Below, piece after piece: positions 8,642 through 17,415 of a stretch of 64,000 nt of DNA. A program made the position numbers and the translations under genes. This DNA is from Micrococcales bacterium (GTDB lineage: Bacteria > Actinomycetota > Actinomycetes > S36-B12 > UBA10799), in contig JADJCR010000009.1 in assembly GCA_016703125.1 (NCBI GenBank), positions 3,707-67,706 on the forward strand, in the 5' to 3' direction. Position 1 is the stretch's first letter, and each line of letters opens with the position of its first letter. Below the pieces are notes generated by a model. It had not been told where the DNA came from. It worked only from the letters and a program-made list of their open reading frames with translations, and searched no databases.

Positions 8642-10135
8642 CTACCAGCCGACGAACGCCTCGGTGAGCACCCGCCCGCGGTTGTCCCGGGGCGGCTCGG
8701 CACCGAGCACGCGCAGGACGGTGGGGGCGACATCGACGTTCTCCGCCTGCCCCGGGTTCGCAGCGGTGTCATCGAAGCGTTGGCCCGGCTGTCCGATGAT
8801 CGTGCCGTTGTTCGCCAGGCCGCTCCAGCCGCCGGTGAATGCGAAGAAGGTGTCGGTGGTGTACGGGCTTCCGTGGCCCCCGGTGGTGGGGTTCACCGGG
8901 TCGTTGAACGCGCCGTTGGGCAACTGGGTGACGACCAGATCGCCGGTGCGCTCCCCGTTGAGGTGCCAGTCGGGGTGGACCGCATCCAGGGTGTAGGTGT
9001 CTCCGCCGTCGAGCGGGTTCGGCTCGCGGTAGAGCGCCTCGTCGATGCCGGACGTCGTTCCACCGGACAGGGCGGCTGCCCGCATCTGCTGGAGCAGCGC
9101 GAAGCGGTCCGGTGCCGTGCGGTCGGTCAGGTACACCAGATCGGTGCCACCGTTCTGCACGACGAGGAAGCGCTCCTTCGGGATGCCGGCGGCCACGAAC
9201 AGCTCGGTCAGTGACGTCTTCCGGGGCGTGGTGGCCATGGAGTGGTCGGAGAGGATCAGCATGACGGTCCGGGACCACAGCCCCAGCTTCTTCTGCTGCC
9301 GCACGAAGCGCTTCAGTTGGCCATCCGCCTCCGCGATCGCCTTGCGGTAGCGCTTGCCGGTGCCGTACGAGTGGCCGCTGGAGTCGATCGTCGGCAGGTT
9401 GACGAACGTTAGGTTGGGGCGCTTGCGCTTGCCGCTCTCGGTCTTCACGCCCTTGCGCACCGTCGCGAGCACTGCATCCATGGTGTCCTCGTCGGTGGCG
9501 TACCCGAATGAGGTGGTGGGGACCTTGCGGCAGTAGTCGGGCTTGGAGGTGGTGCACGGGGTCCACAAGTAGTCCGCGGCGTACTTCTTCTTCGAGCGCT
9601 TCGCGGAGAACAGCGTGGCCAGTTTGGGCTTGCCGAAGATCCCCGCGGACGTGATGCGGTCGCGCACACCGGAGAGCGCGGTCGACTGGAAGAAGGTCTG
9701 CGCCGTGACGCACGCGGGAGCCAGGCCGGTCTTGGTCGGACCGCTGCCGGTGGTGACCAGCGGGCAGCCGCTGGCCTTGGACGCGCCGTTGCCGTACATC
9801 GCGAAGTCGTTGGCCGGGATGCCCGAGGTGTCGCCGTAGGCGCCGGTGATCATCGCAGTGTGGTTGGGGTTGGTCTCCGCGACCATGATCGACCGGGACT
9901 CCTGGTAGTACGTGCCACGCTTGTCGATCAGGCTCTTGGCGAAGGGCAGGCGCCCGCTGTCGTACTGATCGCCGTCGAGGCCGTCAAGCACGAAGATGTA
10001 GACCAGCGGCGTGGCCTTGCTCTTCACAGCGGCCCGGGCGGACAGGCCGCTGGCGGGGCTGGTCGCCATCACGGGAGCGGCCGTCGAGGCGACCATGACG
10101 CCAGCGGCGAGGATCGGAAGGGTGCGTAATCTCAC
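8642..10135 (-). CDS. Secreted alkaline-phosphatase-superfamily phosphodiesterase
   Basis: This 497-residue protein has a Sec signal peptide (ILAAGVMVASTAAPVMA) and the type I phosphodiesterase/nucleotide pyrophosphatase fold of the alkaline phosphatase superfamily. The first metal-site Asp is in FVLDGLDGD, the nucleophile Thr in ETNPNHTAMITG, and the later metal ligands in LILSDHSMAT, so a two-zinc site is predicted. It likely cleaves extracellular phosphodiesters or monoesters; the substrate is unknown. It is monocistronic. The GTG start lies six bases from a TACCGT -10 box, so the mRNA is probably leaderless. Confidence 0.85.
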   Translation of the reverse strand: MRLRTLPILAAGVMVASTAAPVMATSPASGLSARAAVKSKATPLVYIFVLDGLDGDQYDSGRLPFAKSLIDKRGTYYQESRSIMVAETNPNHTAMITGAYGDTSGIPANDFAMYGNGASKASGCPLVTTGSGPTKTGLAPACVTAQTFFQSTALSGVRDRITSAGIFGKPKLATLFSAKRSKKKYAADYLWTPCTTSKPDYCRKVPTTSFGYATDEDTMDAVLATVRKGVKTESGKRKRPNLTFVNLPTIDSSGHSYGTGKRYRKAIAEADGQLKRFVRQQKKLGLWSRTVMLILSDHSMATTPRKTSLTELFVAAGIPKERFLVVQNGGTDLVYLTDRTAPDRFALLQQMRAAALSGGTTSGIDEALYREPNPLDGGDTYTLDAVHPDWHLNGERTGDLVVTQLPNGAFNDPVNPTTGGHGSPYTTDTFFAFTGGWSGLANNGTIIGQPGQRFDDTAANPGQAENVDVAPTVLRVLGAEPPRDNRGRVLTEAFVGW

Positions 10136-10141
10136 CCACCG

Positions 10142-10147
10142 ACGGTA
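10142..10147 (-). promoter_or_regulatory. -10 box for leaderless phosphodiesterase mRNA
   Basis: TACCGT on the minus strand lies six bases before GTG 10135, the spacing seen at many genes in this window. Confidence 0.5.
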
Positions 10148-10220
10148 ACAAGGTTCGAGTCGCTTCCGGCGGGAAGTGGCCAGACGTGGGAGACGCGCGC
10201 CCAGGCCCGCCGGCTGCCGG

Positions 10221-10571
10221 TCAGTGCCGGCACAAGCAGAAGGGGTGGCCCGCAGGATCGGCGTAGACGCGGAACCCCTCCTCGTCGACTGCCTTCAGGA
10301 GCCGGGCACCCAGCCGTAACACCTCGGCTTCGGCGGGGTCGATGTCGGCGACCCACAGATCGACGTGGATCTGTTGGGGGTTACCGTCGGGCCAATCGGG
10401 CGGGATGTGACCCGGTGCGAGTTGCACGGCCATCCGGGTCTGTCCGTCGACCCGGATGCTGTGCCAGTCGTCCGTCGGGTCGACGGTGCCGCCGAGCACG
10501 GCCGCCCAGAATGCACTCTCGGTGGCAATGTCCGCTGCGTCGAACACGATGACGGTGTGCTGGATCTCCAC
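10221..10571 (-). CDS. VOC family (glyoxalase-like) protein
   Basis: A 116-residue single vicinal-oxygen-chelate domain. The N-terminal VEIQHTVIVFDAAD strand, the central IHVDLWVADI and the C-terminal DPAGHPFCLCRH are characteristic of the glyoxalase-like subgroup common in actinomycetes. Such proteins bind a metal or a drug-like ligand; the reaction is not predictable. The start is GTG 10571-10569, after a GAGGAC ribosome-binding site; an in-frame extension upstream would overlap the neighbouring gene. It follows the membrane-protein gene by 10 bases, so they are cotranscribed. Confidence 0.85.
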   Translation of the reverse strand: MEIQHTVIVFDAADIATESAFWAAVLGGTVDPTDDWHSIRVDGQTRMAVQLAPGHIPPDWPDGNPQQIHVDLWVADIDPAEAEVLRLGARLLKAVDEEGFRVYADPAGHPFCLCRH

Positions 10572-10581
10572 TGGCGAGTCC

Positions 10582-11181
10582 TCAATTCTTCTGGGCGAGC
10601 CACGGCTTGACCTGGAAGCCGCCGTAGATCGCCGATCCGAACCACATGAGCAGAGCCAGGAAACCCATGATCGAACTGACGAATTCGGTCTCGATGAGCA
10701 CAACCACCAGGACGGTCAGCGCTCCCCACGCGAGCGCTCCGAGTGCCCAGCGGCGCTGCCTGTACATGAACGCGCTGACCAGCGGCATGACCCAGCCCGC
10801 CAGACCGACCGTCGCCAGCGGGATGCCCACCCACAGGGCCGCGCCCAGCAGGATCCGCCAGCCCGGCTGGGGCTGCGGACCGGCATGCCACACCCAGGCG
10901 GGGCGGGCCACACGGTCGGCATCGCATACCAGCGACGGCCCGGCCTCGGTGATGGCCAGGGAGTGTTCCAGCAGTGCGTGGTGGCAGAAACGGCACGGTC
11001 CGGTACGGAGGTCCCGCAGCATGGTGGCGATCCACGCCGCGCTCCCGGGGGGCATGGGCACGTCCGCCGGGTACGCGTAGCCGGCACCGTAGACAGCGGC
11101 CTGCTCATCGGGTGTGAGTGCACCCATCTGGGTGACCACCTCGCTCACCAACTGGTCACCAGGGTCCCCGTTCACAGCCAC
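10582..11181 (-). CDS. Hypothetical membrane protein with N-terminal CxxC-type domain
   Basis: The 199-residue protein has a soluble N-terminal half with CRFCHHALLEHS, a possible metal-binding motif, and three or four transmembrane helices in the C-terminal half (about residues 110-190). I recognise no family. The start GTG follows AAGGGA by seven bases. It is the first gene of a two-gene unit with the VOC protein. Confidence 0.7.
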   Translation of the reverse strand: MAVNGDPGDQLVSEVVTQMGALTPDEQAAVYGAGYAYPADVPMPPGSAAWIATMLRDLRTGPCRFCHHALLEHSLAITEAGPSLVCDADRVARPAWVWHAGPQPQPGWRILLGAALWVGIPLATVGLAGWVMPLVSAFMYRQRRWALGALAWGALTVLVVVLIETEFVSSIMGFLALLMWFGSAIYGGFQVKPWLAQKN

Positions 11182-11359
11182 GATCTGGTCCCTTCCGGAC
11201 TGCAGATGACAACCACCCGAGTCAGGCTACGCCCGCGAGCGTCGCGTTGTTGCGCAAGCGACCACGGGGGCTGAACCGCGCCGGTTGCGCGGGGGCACCC
11301 TGCGGTGGGCATCAGACAGTGAGCTCCCCAAGCCCGGCCCATCACCGCTCCGGCAGGTG

Positions 11360-11366
11360 TATACCT
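11360..11366 (+). promoter_or_regulatory. -10 box for the ligase-E1-E2-ACP operon
   Basis: TATACCT ends five bases before ATG 11372; no ribosome-binding site is visible, so the first gene is probably translated from a leaderless mRNA. Confidence 0.45.
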
Positions 11367-11371
11367 GAGAT

Positions 11372-13171
11372 ATGGGTGGGTTTTCTGAACTCCCCGCCAT
11401 CCGCAAGGACCCAGCGGATCTCTCCGTCGCACCGAATCTCGCCGATTACGACAAAACCCGAGCCGGGTTCACGTGGGCGGCGGCGGAGGAGTGGCTCGAC
11501 GGACTGCCGGATGGCGGATTCAACATCGCGTATGAGGCCGTGGACCGGCATGTCGCTGCTGGCCGGGGGGCGCATGTCGCGCTGCGCTGCCTCGACACCG
11601 CGGGCACCGTCACCGACGTGACGTATGAGCAGTTGCAGGCGCAGACCAACCGGTTCGCGAATGCGCTGCGGTCGTTGGGCGTGGAACCCGGGCAGCGGGT
11701 GTTCAGTCTGGTCGGCAGGGTGCCGGCCCTCTACACGGCGGTGATCGGCACGTGGAAGGCGCGCAGCGTCTTCGCGCCGCTGTTCAGCGCTTTCGGCCCG
11801 GAGCCGGTGAAGCAGCGGGTGGTCATCGGGGGCGGCGTGGCGATGGTGACCACTACGGCGCTCTACCGCAAGAAGATCGCGCCGGTGCGAGACGAGATGC
11901 CGACGCTGCGACACATCATCGTGCTCGACGACGGCGATGCTGCCGACATCCCCGGGGCGGTCCGGTTCGCCGATCTCATGGCCGGGCGGTCCGAGCAGTT
12001 CCCGATCGAGCCCACCGGCCGTGAGGAGATGGCACTGCTGCACTTCACCAGTGGCACCACCGGCACGCCCAAGGCCGCCGTGCACGTGCACTCCGCGGTG
12101 ATCGGCCACTACGCGACGGGGCACTTCGCGCTCGACCTGCAGTCCGAGGACATCTACTGGTGCACCGCCGACCCGGGGTGGGTGACCGGCACGAGCTACG
12201 GGATCATCTCCCCCCTCACCCACGGCCTGACGATGATCGTCGACGAGGGTGAGTTCGACGCGCGCCGCTGGTACGCCACGTTGAGTCAGCAGCACGTGAG
12301 CGTCTGGTACACCGCCCCCACCGCGATCCGCATGCTGATGCGCGCGGGGCCTGACGTGGCCGGGGAGTACGACTTGTCGTCGGTGCGGTTCGTGGCCAGC
12401 GTGGGTGAGCCGTTGAACCCGGAGGCGGTGGTCTGGGGCCGTGAGGTGCTGGGCATGACGATCCACGACAACTGGTGGCAGACCGAGACGGGCGGCATCA
12501 TGATCGCCAACTACGCCAGTTGCGACGTGTATCCCGGTTCCATGGGCAGGCCGATGCCCGGCATCACGGCGGGGATCCTGCAGCGCGGTGGGGAGGGGCG
12601 CGCGGCCCCCGGACCGGATGGCCATGCGGTCGAACTCGCAGCGGGCGAGGTCGGCGAACTCGCGTTGCGGACCGGCTGGCCGTCGATGTTCCGCGGTTAC
12701 CTCGACGAGGAGCACCGGTACCACAAGTGCTTCCTCGACGGCTGGTACCTCACCGGCGACCTCGCCCAGCGCGACGACAACGGGTACTTCTGGTTCGTGG
12801 GGCGGGCCGACGACGTCATCAAGACCGCCGGCCACCTGATCGGACCGTTCGAGGTGGAGAGCGTGCTGATGGAGCATCCGGCGGTGGCGGAAGCGGGCGT
12901 CATCGGCGTCCCGGACCCGATGATGGGGGAGCGCATCAAGGCTTTCGTCGCGCTGAAACCGGGGACCACCCAGGACCCCGCCGTGATCCGCCGGGAACTC
13001 ACCGCCCACGCCCGTCGCCGGCTCGGACCCGCGGTGGCGCCGCGCGAAATCGCGTTCGCCGACACGCTGCCCCACACGCGCAGCGGCAAGATCATGCGCC
13101 GGCTGCTGCGGGCGCGCGAATTGGGCCTGCCGGAAGGCGACCTGTCCACGCTGGAGGGAGGGGGGCGATGA
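11372..13171 (+). CDS. AMP-forming acyl-CoA synthetase, AcsA-like
   Basis: This 599-residue enzyme belongs to the ANL superfamily and is closest in layout to acetyl-CoA synthetases of the AcsA type. The P-loop-like LLHFTSGTTGTPKAAVHVH (near residue 225), the DNWWQTETGG motif and the C-terminal TRSGKIMRR with the adenylation Lys are all intact. It should activate a short carboxylic acid with ATP and CoA. It is the first gene of an operon encoding E1 alpha, E1 beta and E2 and an acyl carrier protein, and its stop overlaps the E1 alpha start (ATGA). That context leaves open loading of the ACP instead of CoA. Confidence 0.9.
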   Translation: MGGFSELPAIRKDPADLSVAPNLADYDKTRAGFTWAAAEEWLDGLPDGGFNIAYEAVDRHVAAGRGAHVALRCLDTAGTVTDVTYEQLQAQTNRFANALRSLGVEPGQRVFSLVGRVPALYTAVIGTWKARSVFAPLFSAFGPEPVKQRVVIGGGVAMVTTTALYRKKIAPVRDEMPTLRHIIVLDDGDAADIPGAVRFADLMAGRSEQFPIEPTGREEMALLHFTSGTTGTPKAAVHVHSAVIGHYATGHFALDLQSEDIYWCTADPGWVTGTSYGIISPLTHGLTMIVDEGEFDARRWYATLSQQHVSVWYTAPTAIRMLMRAGPDVAGEYDLSSVRFVASVGEPLNPEAVVWGREVLGMTIHDNWWQTETGGIMIANYASCDVYPGSMGRPMPGITAGILQRGGEGRAAPGPDGHAVELAAGEVGELALRTGWPSMFRGYLDEEHRYHKCFLDGWYLTGDLAQRDDNGYFWFVGRADDVIKTAGHLIGPFEVESVLMEHPAVAEAGVIGVPDPMMGERIKAFVALKPGTTQDPAVIRRELTAHARRRLGPAVAPREIAFADTLPHTRSGKIMRRLLRARELGLPEGDLSTLEGGGR

Positions 13172-14148
13172 GCGACATCGACCGGGCGCTGCTGAGGGAC
13201 ATGCTGCGGGTGCGCCGCTTCGAGGAGCGGTGCGTCGAGTTGTACAGCGCCACGAAGATCCGCGGCTTCCTGCATGTGTACATCGGGGAGGAGGCCGTAG
13301 CTACCGGCGTGATGTCGGCCCTCACCGCCGAAGACGCGGTGGTCGCCACGTACCGCGAGCACGGTCACGCCCTGCTGCGCGGAATGAGTGCACGACTGGT
13401 GATGGCCGAGATGTACGGCAAGGTCACCGGGTGCAGCCGCGGTCGCGGGGGTTCCATGCACTTGTTCGACAAGGACCTGCGGTTCTACGGCGGGAATGCC
13501 ATCGTTGGCGGCGGACTGCCGACGGCGGTGGGCCTGGCCCTGGCCGATCACCTGCGCAAGCGCGACACCGTGACCGTGTGCTTCTTCGGGGAGGGGGCGA
13601 TGGCCGAGGGCGAGTTCCACGAGTCCATGAACCTCGCCGAGTTGTGGCACCTGCCCGTGCTGTTCGTGTGTGAGAACAACCTCTACGCGATGGGCACCGC
13701 GCTGAAGCGCTCGGAATCCGAGATCAACCTGCCCATGAAGGCGGCGTCCTACGAGATGCCTGCATGGAGCGTCGACGGCATGGATGTGCGCGCGGTGGCC
13801 GAGACCGCCCGGCGAGCCGTGGACTCGATCCGGGCCGGGGGCGGCCCGCACTTCCTGGAGGCGCGGACCTACCGCTTCCGCGCACATTCGATGTTCGACC
13901 CGGAGCGCTACCGGGACAAAGCCGAGGTGAAGTTGTGGCGCGAGCGCGATCCGGTCGACCTGTTCACCGCCGTCCTGCGCGACGAGGGCGTGCTGGACGA
14001 CGCGACGCTGCAGGTGATGGAGGCCGAGATCGCCGCGGAGATCGAGGACGCCGTGCAGTTCGCCGAACAGTCGCCCGACGAGGAGATCGGCGACCTGCTG
14101 CGCTTCGTCTACAGCCCCACCAGCACCGCTGCGGGGAGGCCGTCATGA
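13168..14148 (+). CDS. 2-oxoacid dehydrogenase E1 component, alpha subunit
   Basis: The 326-residue protein is the thiamine-diphosphate-binding alpha subunit of a heterotetrameric pyruvate/branched-chain-type E1. The ThDP motif reads GEGAMAEGEFHESMNLAEL then CENN: the usual GDG is GEG here, a conservative Asp-to-Glu change at a Mg ligand. RFEERC at the N-terminus, YREHG and the RAHSMFDPERYR loop are typical. With the next gene product it would decarboxylate a 2-oxoacid and acylate the E2 lipoyl group. It overlaps both neighbours by ATGA. Confidence 0.93.
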   Translation: MSDIDRALLRDMLRVRRFEERCVELYSATKIRGFLHVYIGEEAVATGVMSALTAEDAVVATYREHGHALLRGMSARLVMAEMYGKVTGCSRGRGGSMHLFDKDLRFYGGNAIVGGGLPTAVGLALADHLRKRDTVTVCFFGEGAMAEGEFHESMNLAELWHLPVLFVCENNLYAMGTALKRSESEINLPMKAASYEMPAWSVDGMDVRAVAETARRAVDSIRAGGGPHFLEARTYRFRAHSMFDPERYRDKAEVKLWRERDPVDLFTAVLRDEGVLDDATLQVMEAEIAAEIEDAVQFAEQSPDEEIGDLLRFVYSPTSTAAGRPS

Positions 14149-15128
14149 GCACCATCACCTACCGCGAGGCCGTGCGCGAGGGCATCCGGAGCGCGCTGCG
14201 CGACGACGACCGGGTGTTCATCATGGGTGAGGACATCGGCGAGTACGGCGGCTGTTACGCCGTCACCATGGGCCTGCTCGAGGAGTTCGGCCCCGATCGC
14301 GTCCGGGACACGCCGCTGTCCGAGTCGGCCTTCGTCGGTGCCGGCATCGGGGCGGCGCTCGGCGGGATGCGGCCCATCGTCGAGATCATGACCGTCAACT
14401 TCAGCCTGCTCGCCCTCGACCAGATCGTGAACACGGCTGCGGCTCTGCTGCACATGTCCGGCGGGCAGTTCAACGTCCCGCTGGTCATTCGTATGACGAC
14501 CGGCGCCGGCCGGCAGCTGGCCGCCCAGCACTCGCACTCCTTCGACGGCTGGTACGCGCACATCCCGGGCATCCGGGTGGTTGCCCCGGCGACAGTGACC
14601 GACGCGCGCTGGATGATGCCGGCGGCACTTGCCGATCCCGACCCGGTGCTCATCTTCGAGCACGGCGGGCTCTACAACGCCTCCGGCGAGTTGCCCGACG
14701 ATTCGGGCCCGGTCGACTTGGACCGCGCCGCTGTCCGGCGCACCGGCACTGACCTCAGCCTGATCACCTACGGCGGGACGTTGTCGACGACCTTGGCCGC
14801 GGCCGAGGTGCTGGCGGAGGACGGCGTGCAGGCCGAGGTCATCGATCTGCGCACCCTGCGGCCGTTGGACGACGAGACGTTCCTGGACTCGGTGAGCCGC
14901 ACCCACCGCGCCGTCGTCGTCGACGAGGGGTGGCGCAGCGGCAGTATCTCCGCCGAGGTGTCCGCGCGCATCATGGAGCAGGTCTTCTACGAACTCGACG
15001 CGCCTGTCGGCAGGGTGGCCAGCGAGGAGGTGCCCATCCCCTACGCCCGGCACCTGGAGCAGGCTGCGATCCCCGGTGTCGAGGACATCTGCACCGCGGC
15101 GCGGGCGGCGATGCGCGGGGAGGCCTGA
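14145..15128 (+). CDS. 2-oxoacid dehydrogenase E1 component, beta subunit
   Basis: This 327-residue transketolase-like subunit pairs with E1 alpha. FIMGEDIGEYGG near residue 25 carries the conserved Glu region, DTPLSESAFVGAGIGAALGG follows, and the C-terminal swivel domain (VIDLRTLRPLDDETF) is complete. It starts with the ATGA overlap of the E1 alpha stop, and E2 follows after five bases. The sequence alone does not separate pyruvate, acetoin and branched-chain substrates. Confidence 0.93.
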   Translation: MSTITYREAVREGIRSALRDDDRVFIMGEDIGEYGGCYAVTMGLLEEFGPDRVRDTPLSESAFVGAGIGAALGGMRPIVEIMTVNFSLLALDQIVNTAAALLHMSGGQFNVPLVIRMTTGAGRQLAAQHSHSFDGWYAHIPGIRVVAPATVTDARWMMPAALADPDPVLIFEHGGLYNASGELPDDSGPVDLDRAAVRRTGTDLSLITYGGTLSTTLAAAEVLAEDGVQAEVIDLRTLRPLDDETFLDSVSRTHRAVVVDEGWRSGSISAEVSARIMEQVFYELDAPVGRVASEEVPIPYARHLEQAAIPGVEDICTAARAAMRGEA

Positions 15129-15133
15129 TCGCG

Positions 15134-16417
15134 ATGGGCGAGTTCACGATGCCGTCACTCGGCGCGGACATGGACGAGGGCACATTGCTGGAGTGGCTGG
15201 TGAAGCCCGGCGACGCGGTGCACAAGGGTGACGTCATCGCGGTGGTCGACACCGCCAAGTCGGCGATCGACGTGGAGGTCTTCGAGGACGGCGTGGTGGC
15301 GCAGTTGCTGGTCGAGCCGGGAACTGTGGTGCCGGTGGGCACACCGATGGCACGTATCGAGTCGGCGGGGGGGACCGCGCCGGTCGTTCCGCCGGTCGTT
15401 GCGGATGTGCCTGCCGAACCCGTCACCGCACTCGCCCCACCCATCCGGCATCTGCTGCACCAGTACGGCCTGGATCCCGCGGACGTTCATGGCACGGGCA
15501 AGAACGGGCAGATCACGCGCAAGGACGTGCTGGCCGCGGCCGGGGAGTCGTCTGCGGGCGGACCGGCGCCGATCGTGCCCGAGACGCCGCTGCCCGCCAC
15601 CCCGGCTCCCGCCCCCTCGAGCCGCCCCCGGGTCACCCCACGGGCCCGTCGCCTGGCACGGCAGCGCGGGATCGACGTGGCGGCACTTACCGCGACGAAC
15701 GACATCGTGACCGGCGCGGCGGTCGAGTCCGCGCCGAAACGCGCACCGGTCGACCGGACGGCCGCCATGCGAGCGGCCACGGCGGAACTCATGGCCAGGG
15801 CAGCGCGGGAGATCCCGCACTACTACGTGGTCAGCACCATCGACATGACCGGTGCCCTGGACTGGCTGCGCGAGCGCAACGCCGCCGTGAAGCCCCGCGA
15901 CCGGGTGTTGCCGGCGGTCCTGTTCCTGCGCGCTGCGGTGGTGTCCGCGACGAAGGTGCCTGACCTCAACGGGCACTGGGACGACCACTTCCACCCGGCG
16001 CCAGGGGTGGACCTCGGAGTGGCCGTGGCGACGCGGTCCGGAGGTCTGGTGACCCCGCGGATCGTCGGGGCTCAGGACCTGGACCTCACTGCCCTGATGG
16101 GGCAGTTGTCCGACCTCGTGAAGCGGGCCAAAGCGGGGCGCTTGAAGGCCTCGGAACTGCAGCCCGGCAGCATCACCGTGAGCAGCCTCGCCGACGGGGG
16201 ACCGGACGCGCTGTACGGCGTCATCTACCCGCCGCAGGTGGCGCTGCTCGGCATCGGCAGCGTGGCGCCGCGTCCCTGGGTCGTCGATGGTGAGGCAGTT
16301 GTGCGCAGTACGGCCACCGTCACCCTGGCCGCCGACCACCGCGCCACCGACGGCCGCACCGGTGCCCGCTTCCTCGACGAATTCGCACACGCCGTGACCC
16401 ACCCGGAGGAGTTATGA
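15134..16417 (+). CDS. Dihydrolipoamide acyltransferase (E2)
   Basis: The 427-residue protein has one lipoyl domain (residues 1-78, lipoyl Lys42 in DTAKSA), a peripheral-subunit-binding domain (about 100-135, HGTGKNGQITRKDVLAA), an Ala/Pro linker and the acyltransferase domain (about 205-427) with the catalytic DHRATDG motif. It should accept an acyl group from E1 and transfer it to CoA. The binding domain implies use of an E3 dihydrolipoamide dehydrogenase, which is not encoded nearby. Its stop overlaps the start of an ACP gene, so the carrier is made in step with E2. Confidence 0.93.
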   Translation: MGEFTMPSLGADMDEGTLLEWLVKPGDAVHKGDVIAVVDTAKSAIDVEVFEDGVVAQLLVEPGTVVPVGTPMARIESAGGTAPVVPPVVADVPAEPVTALAPPIRHLLHQYGLDPADVHGTGKNGQITRKDVLAAAGESSAGGPAPIVPETPLPATPAPAPSSRPRVTPRARRLARQRGIDVAALTATNDIVTGAAVESAPKRAPVDRTAAMRAATAELMARAAREIPHYYVVSTIDMTGALDWLRERNAAVKPRDRVLPAVLFLRAAVVSATKVPDLNGHWDDHFHPAPGVDLGVAVATRSGGLVTPRIVGAQDLDLTALMGQLSDLVKRAKAGRLKASELQPGSITVSSLADGGPDALYGVIYPPQVALLGIGSVAPRPWVVDGEAVVRSTATVTLAADHRATDGRTGARFLDEFAHAVTHPEEL

Positions 16418-16653
16418 ACGAGACCGCAGCACGTGACGTGGTGATCGCCGCGCTCACCGACGTCGCCCCCGAGATCGACACCGACACGCTGGACCCGGAC
16501 ATGAGTCTGCGCAACGGTGCCGACCTCGACTCCATGGATTTCCTGGCGTACGTGTCGGGCGTGTCCGAGGCGATCGACGCGGACATCCCGGAGGACGACT
16601 ACCCGAAGCTGGACACGGTCAACGCCGCTGTCGCTTATGTAGCGTCGCGCTGA
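16414..16653 (+). CDS. Stand-alone acyl carrier protein
   Basis: This 79-residue protein is an acidic four-helix carrier with the phosphopantetheine site DLDSMDF (Ser40). It is the last gene of the ligase-E1-E2 operon and overlaps E2 by ATGA. Its 3' end overlaps by 19 bases the 3' end of the convergent holo-ACP synthase gene, which could make the modifying enzyme. A dedicated ACP in a 2-oxoacid dehydrogenase operon suggests that the acyl group ends up on ACP, or that the ligase product is carried on it; this is inference. Confidence 0.9.
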   Translation: MNETAARDVVIAALTDVAPEIDTDTLDPDMSLRNGADLDSMDFLAYVSGVSEAIDADIPEDDYPKLDTVNAAVAYVASR

Positions 16654-16994
16654 TCCGTGGCCACGACAAAGGCCACCGCGTAGTCGCCGTCGTGCGACAG
16701 GGACAGATGCCAACGCGTGAGATCCCCCGCGGCGGTTTGCGCGGCACCGGACAGTGACAGCACCGGCGCTCCGCTGGCGGCACGCGTGACCTCGATGTCG
16801 GTCAGTGGCACCTCGCCGATCCCGACCCCGAGGGCCTTGAGCACGGCCTCCTTGGCGGCCCAGCGCCCGGCCAACCGCTGCGCCTGCCCGGCGCACAACT
16901 CGATCTCCGCAGGGGTGAAGCAGCGATGCAGGAAAGCCTCCCCGCGATCGTGGAACCGGGAGACGCGGACGAGGTCCGTCCCGACGGCCAGCAT
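16635..16994 (-). CDS. acpS: Holo-[acyl-carrier-protein] synthase
   Basis: A 119-residue trimer-type phosphopantetheinyl transferase. The metal-binding VGTDLVRVSRF at the N-terminus and AGRWAAKEAVLKALG (Glu and Lys of the active site) are intact, and length is normal. It transfers phosphopantetheine from CoA to apo-ACP. It is coupled to the DUF302 gene by a one-base overlap (TGATG) and is convergent with the ACP gene. It may be the housekeeping AcpS; the genome would show whether another exists. Confidence 0.92.
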   Translation of the reverse strand: MLAVGTDLVRVSRFHDRGEAFLHRCFTPAEIELCAGQAQRLAGRWAAKEAVLKALGVGIGEVPLTDIEVTRAASGAPVLSLSGAAQTAAGDLTRWHLSLSHDGDYAVAFVVATDQRDAT

Positions 16995-17383
16995 CAGCCC
17001 GACACGGCCGCCAGCGCGCGCTCGAGGCGTGCGCGCAACTCGTCGGCCAGTGGTGCCAGTTCGGGTTCCCCGGTGGCCTCGACGAGCACCTGCGGGTCTA
17101 CGGTCTCGACAGTGACGCCGTCGTCACCGCCGCGCACGACCACGTTGCACGGGACCAAGGTCGCGATGACCGGATTGATGCCCATGGCGGTGTGCGCGAA
17201 GGTCGGGTTACACGCGCCCAGGATCATCAGCGGCGGGTAGTCCTCGTTCAGTTTGGCCTTCATGGTCGCTTGCATGTCGATCTCGGTGAGCACGCCGAAG
17301 CCTTCGGCGGCCAGCGCGGCTTTGGTGGCGCTCAGGGCTTCGTCGAACGGGAGGTCGACGGTGACGTGCGGTCCAGAAGTCAT
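16994..17383 (-). CDS. DUF302 family protein
   Basis: This 129-residue protein fits DUF302: LPFDEALSATKAALAAEGFGVLTEID at the start (split here as LPFDEALSATKAALAAEG and FGVLTEID), the ILGACNPTFAHTAM centre, and LVPCNVVVR. The fold is known but the biochemical role is not established; members often occur near thiol or metal stress genes. The ATG lies six bases from a TACCGT -10 box, so the transcript is probably leaderless, with acpS as second gene. Confidence 0.85.
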   Translation of the reverse strand: MTSGPHVTVDLPFDEALSATKAALAAEGFGVLTEIDMQATMKAKLNEDYPPLMILGACNPTFAHTAMGINPVIATLVPCNVVVRGGDDGVTVETVDPQVLVEATGEPELAPLADELRARLERALAAVSG

Positions 17384-17389
17384 GGCTTC

Positions 17390-17395
17390 ACGGTA
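17390..17395 (-). promoter_or_regulatory. -10 box for DUF302-acpS
   Basis: TACCGT on the minus strand, six bases before ATG 17383. It interlocks with the divergent -10 box at 17410-17415: each box falls where the other promoter's -35 would be. Confidence 0.55.
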
Positions 17396-17409
17396 CCCGC
17401 CCGGTGGGA

Positions 17410-17415
17410 TACGTT
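17410..17415 (+). promoter_or_regulatory. -10 box for the divergent lipoprotein gene
   Basis: TACGTT, six bases before GTG 17422. This spacing decides the start of the lipoprotein gene, since a GTG at 17404 would lie upstream of the box. Confidence 0.5.
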
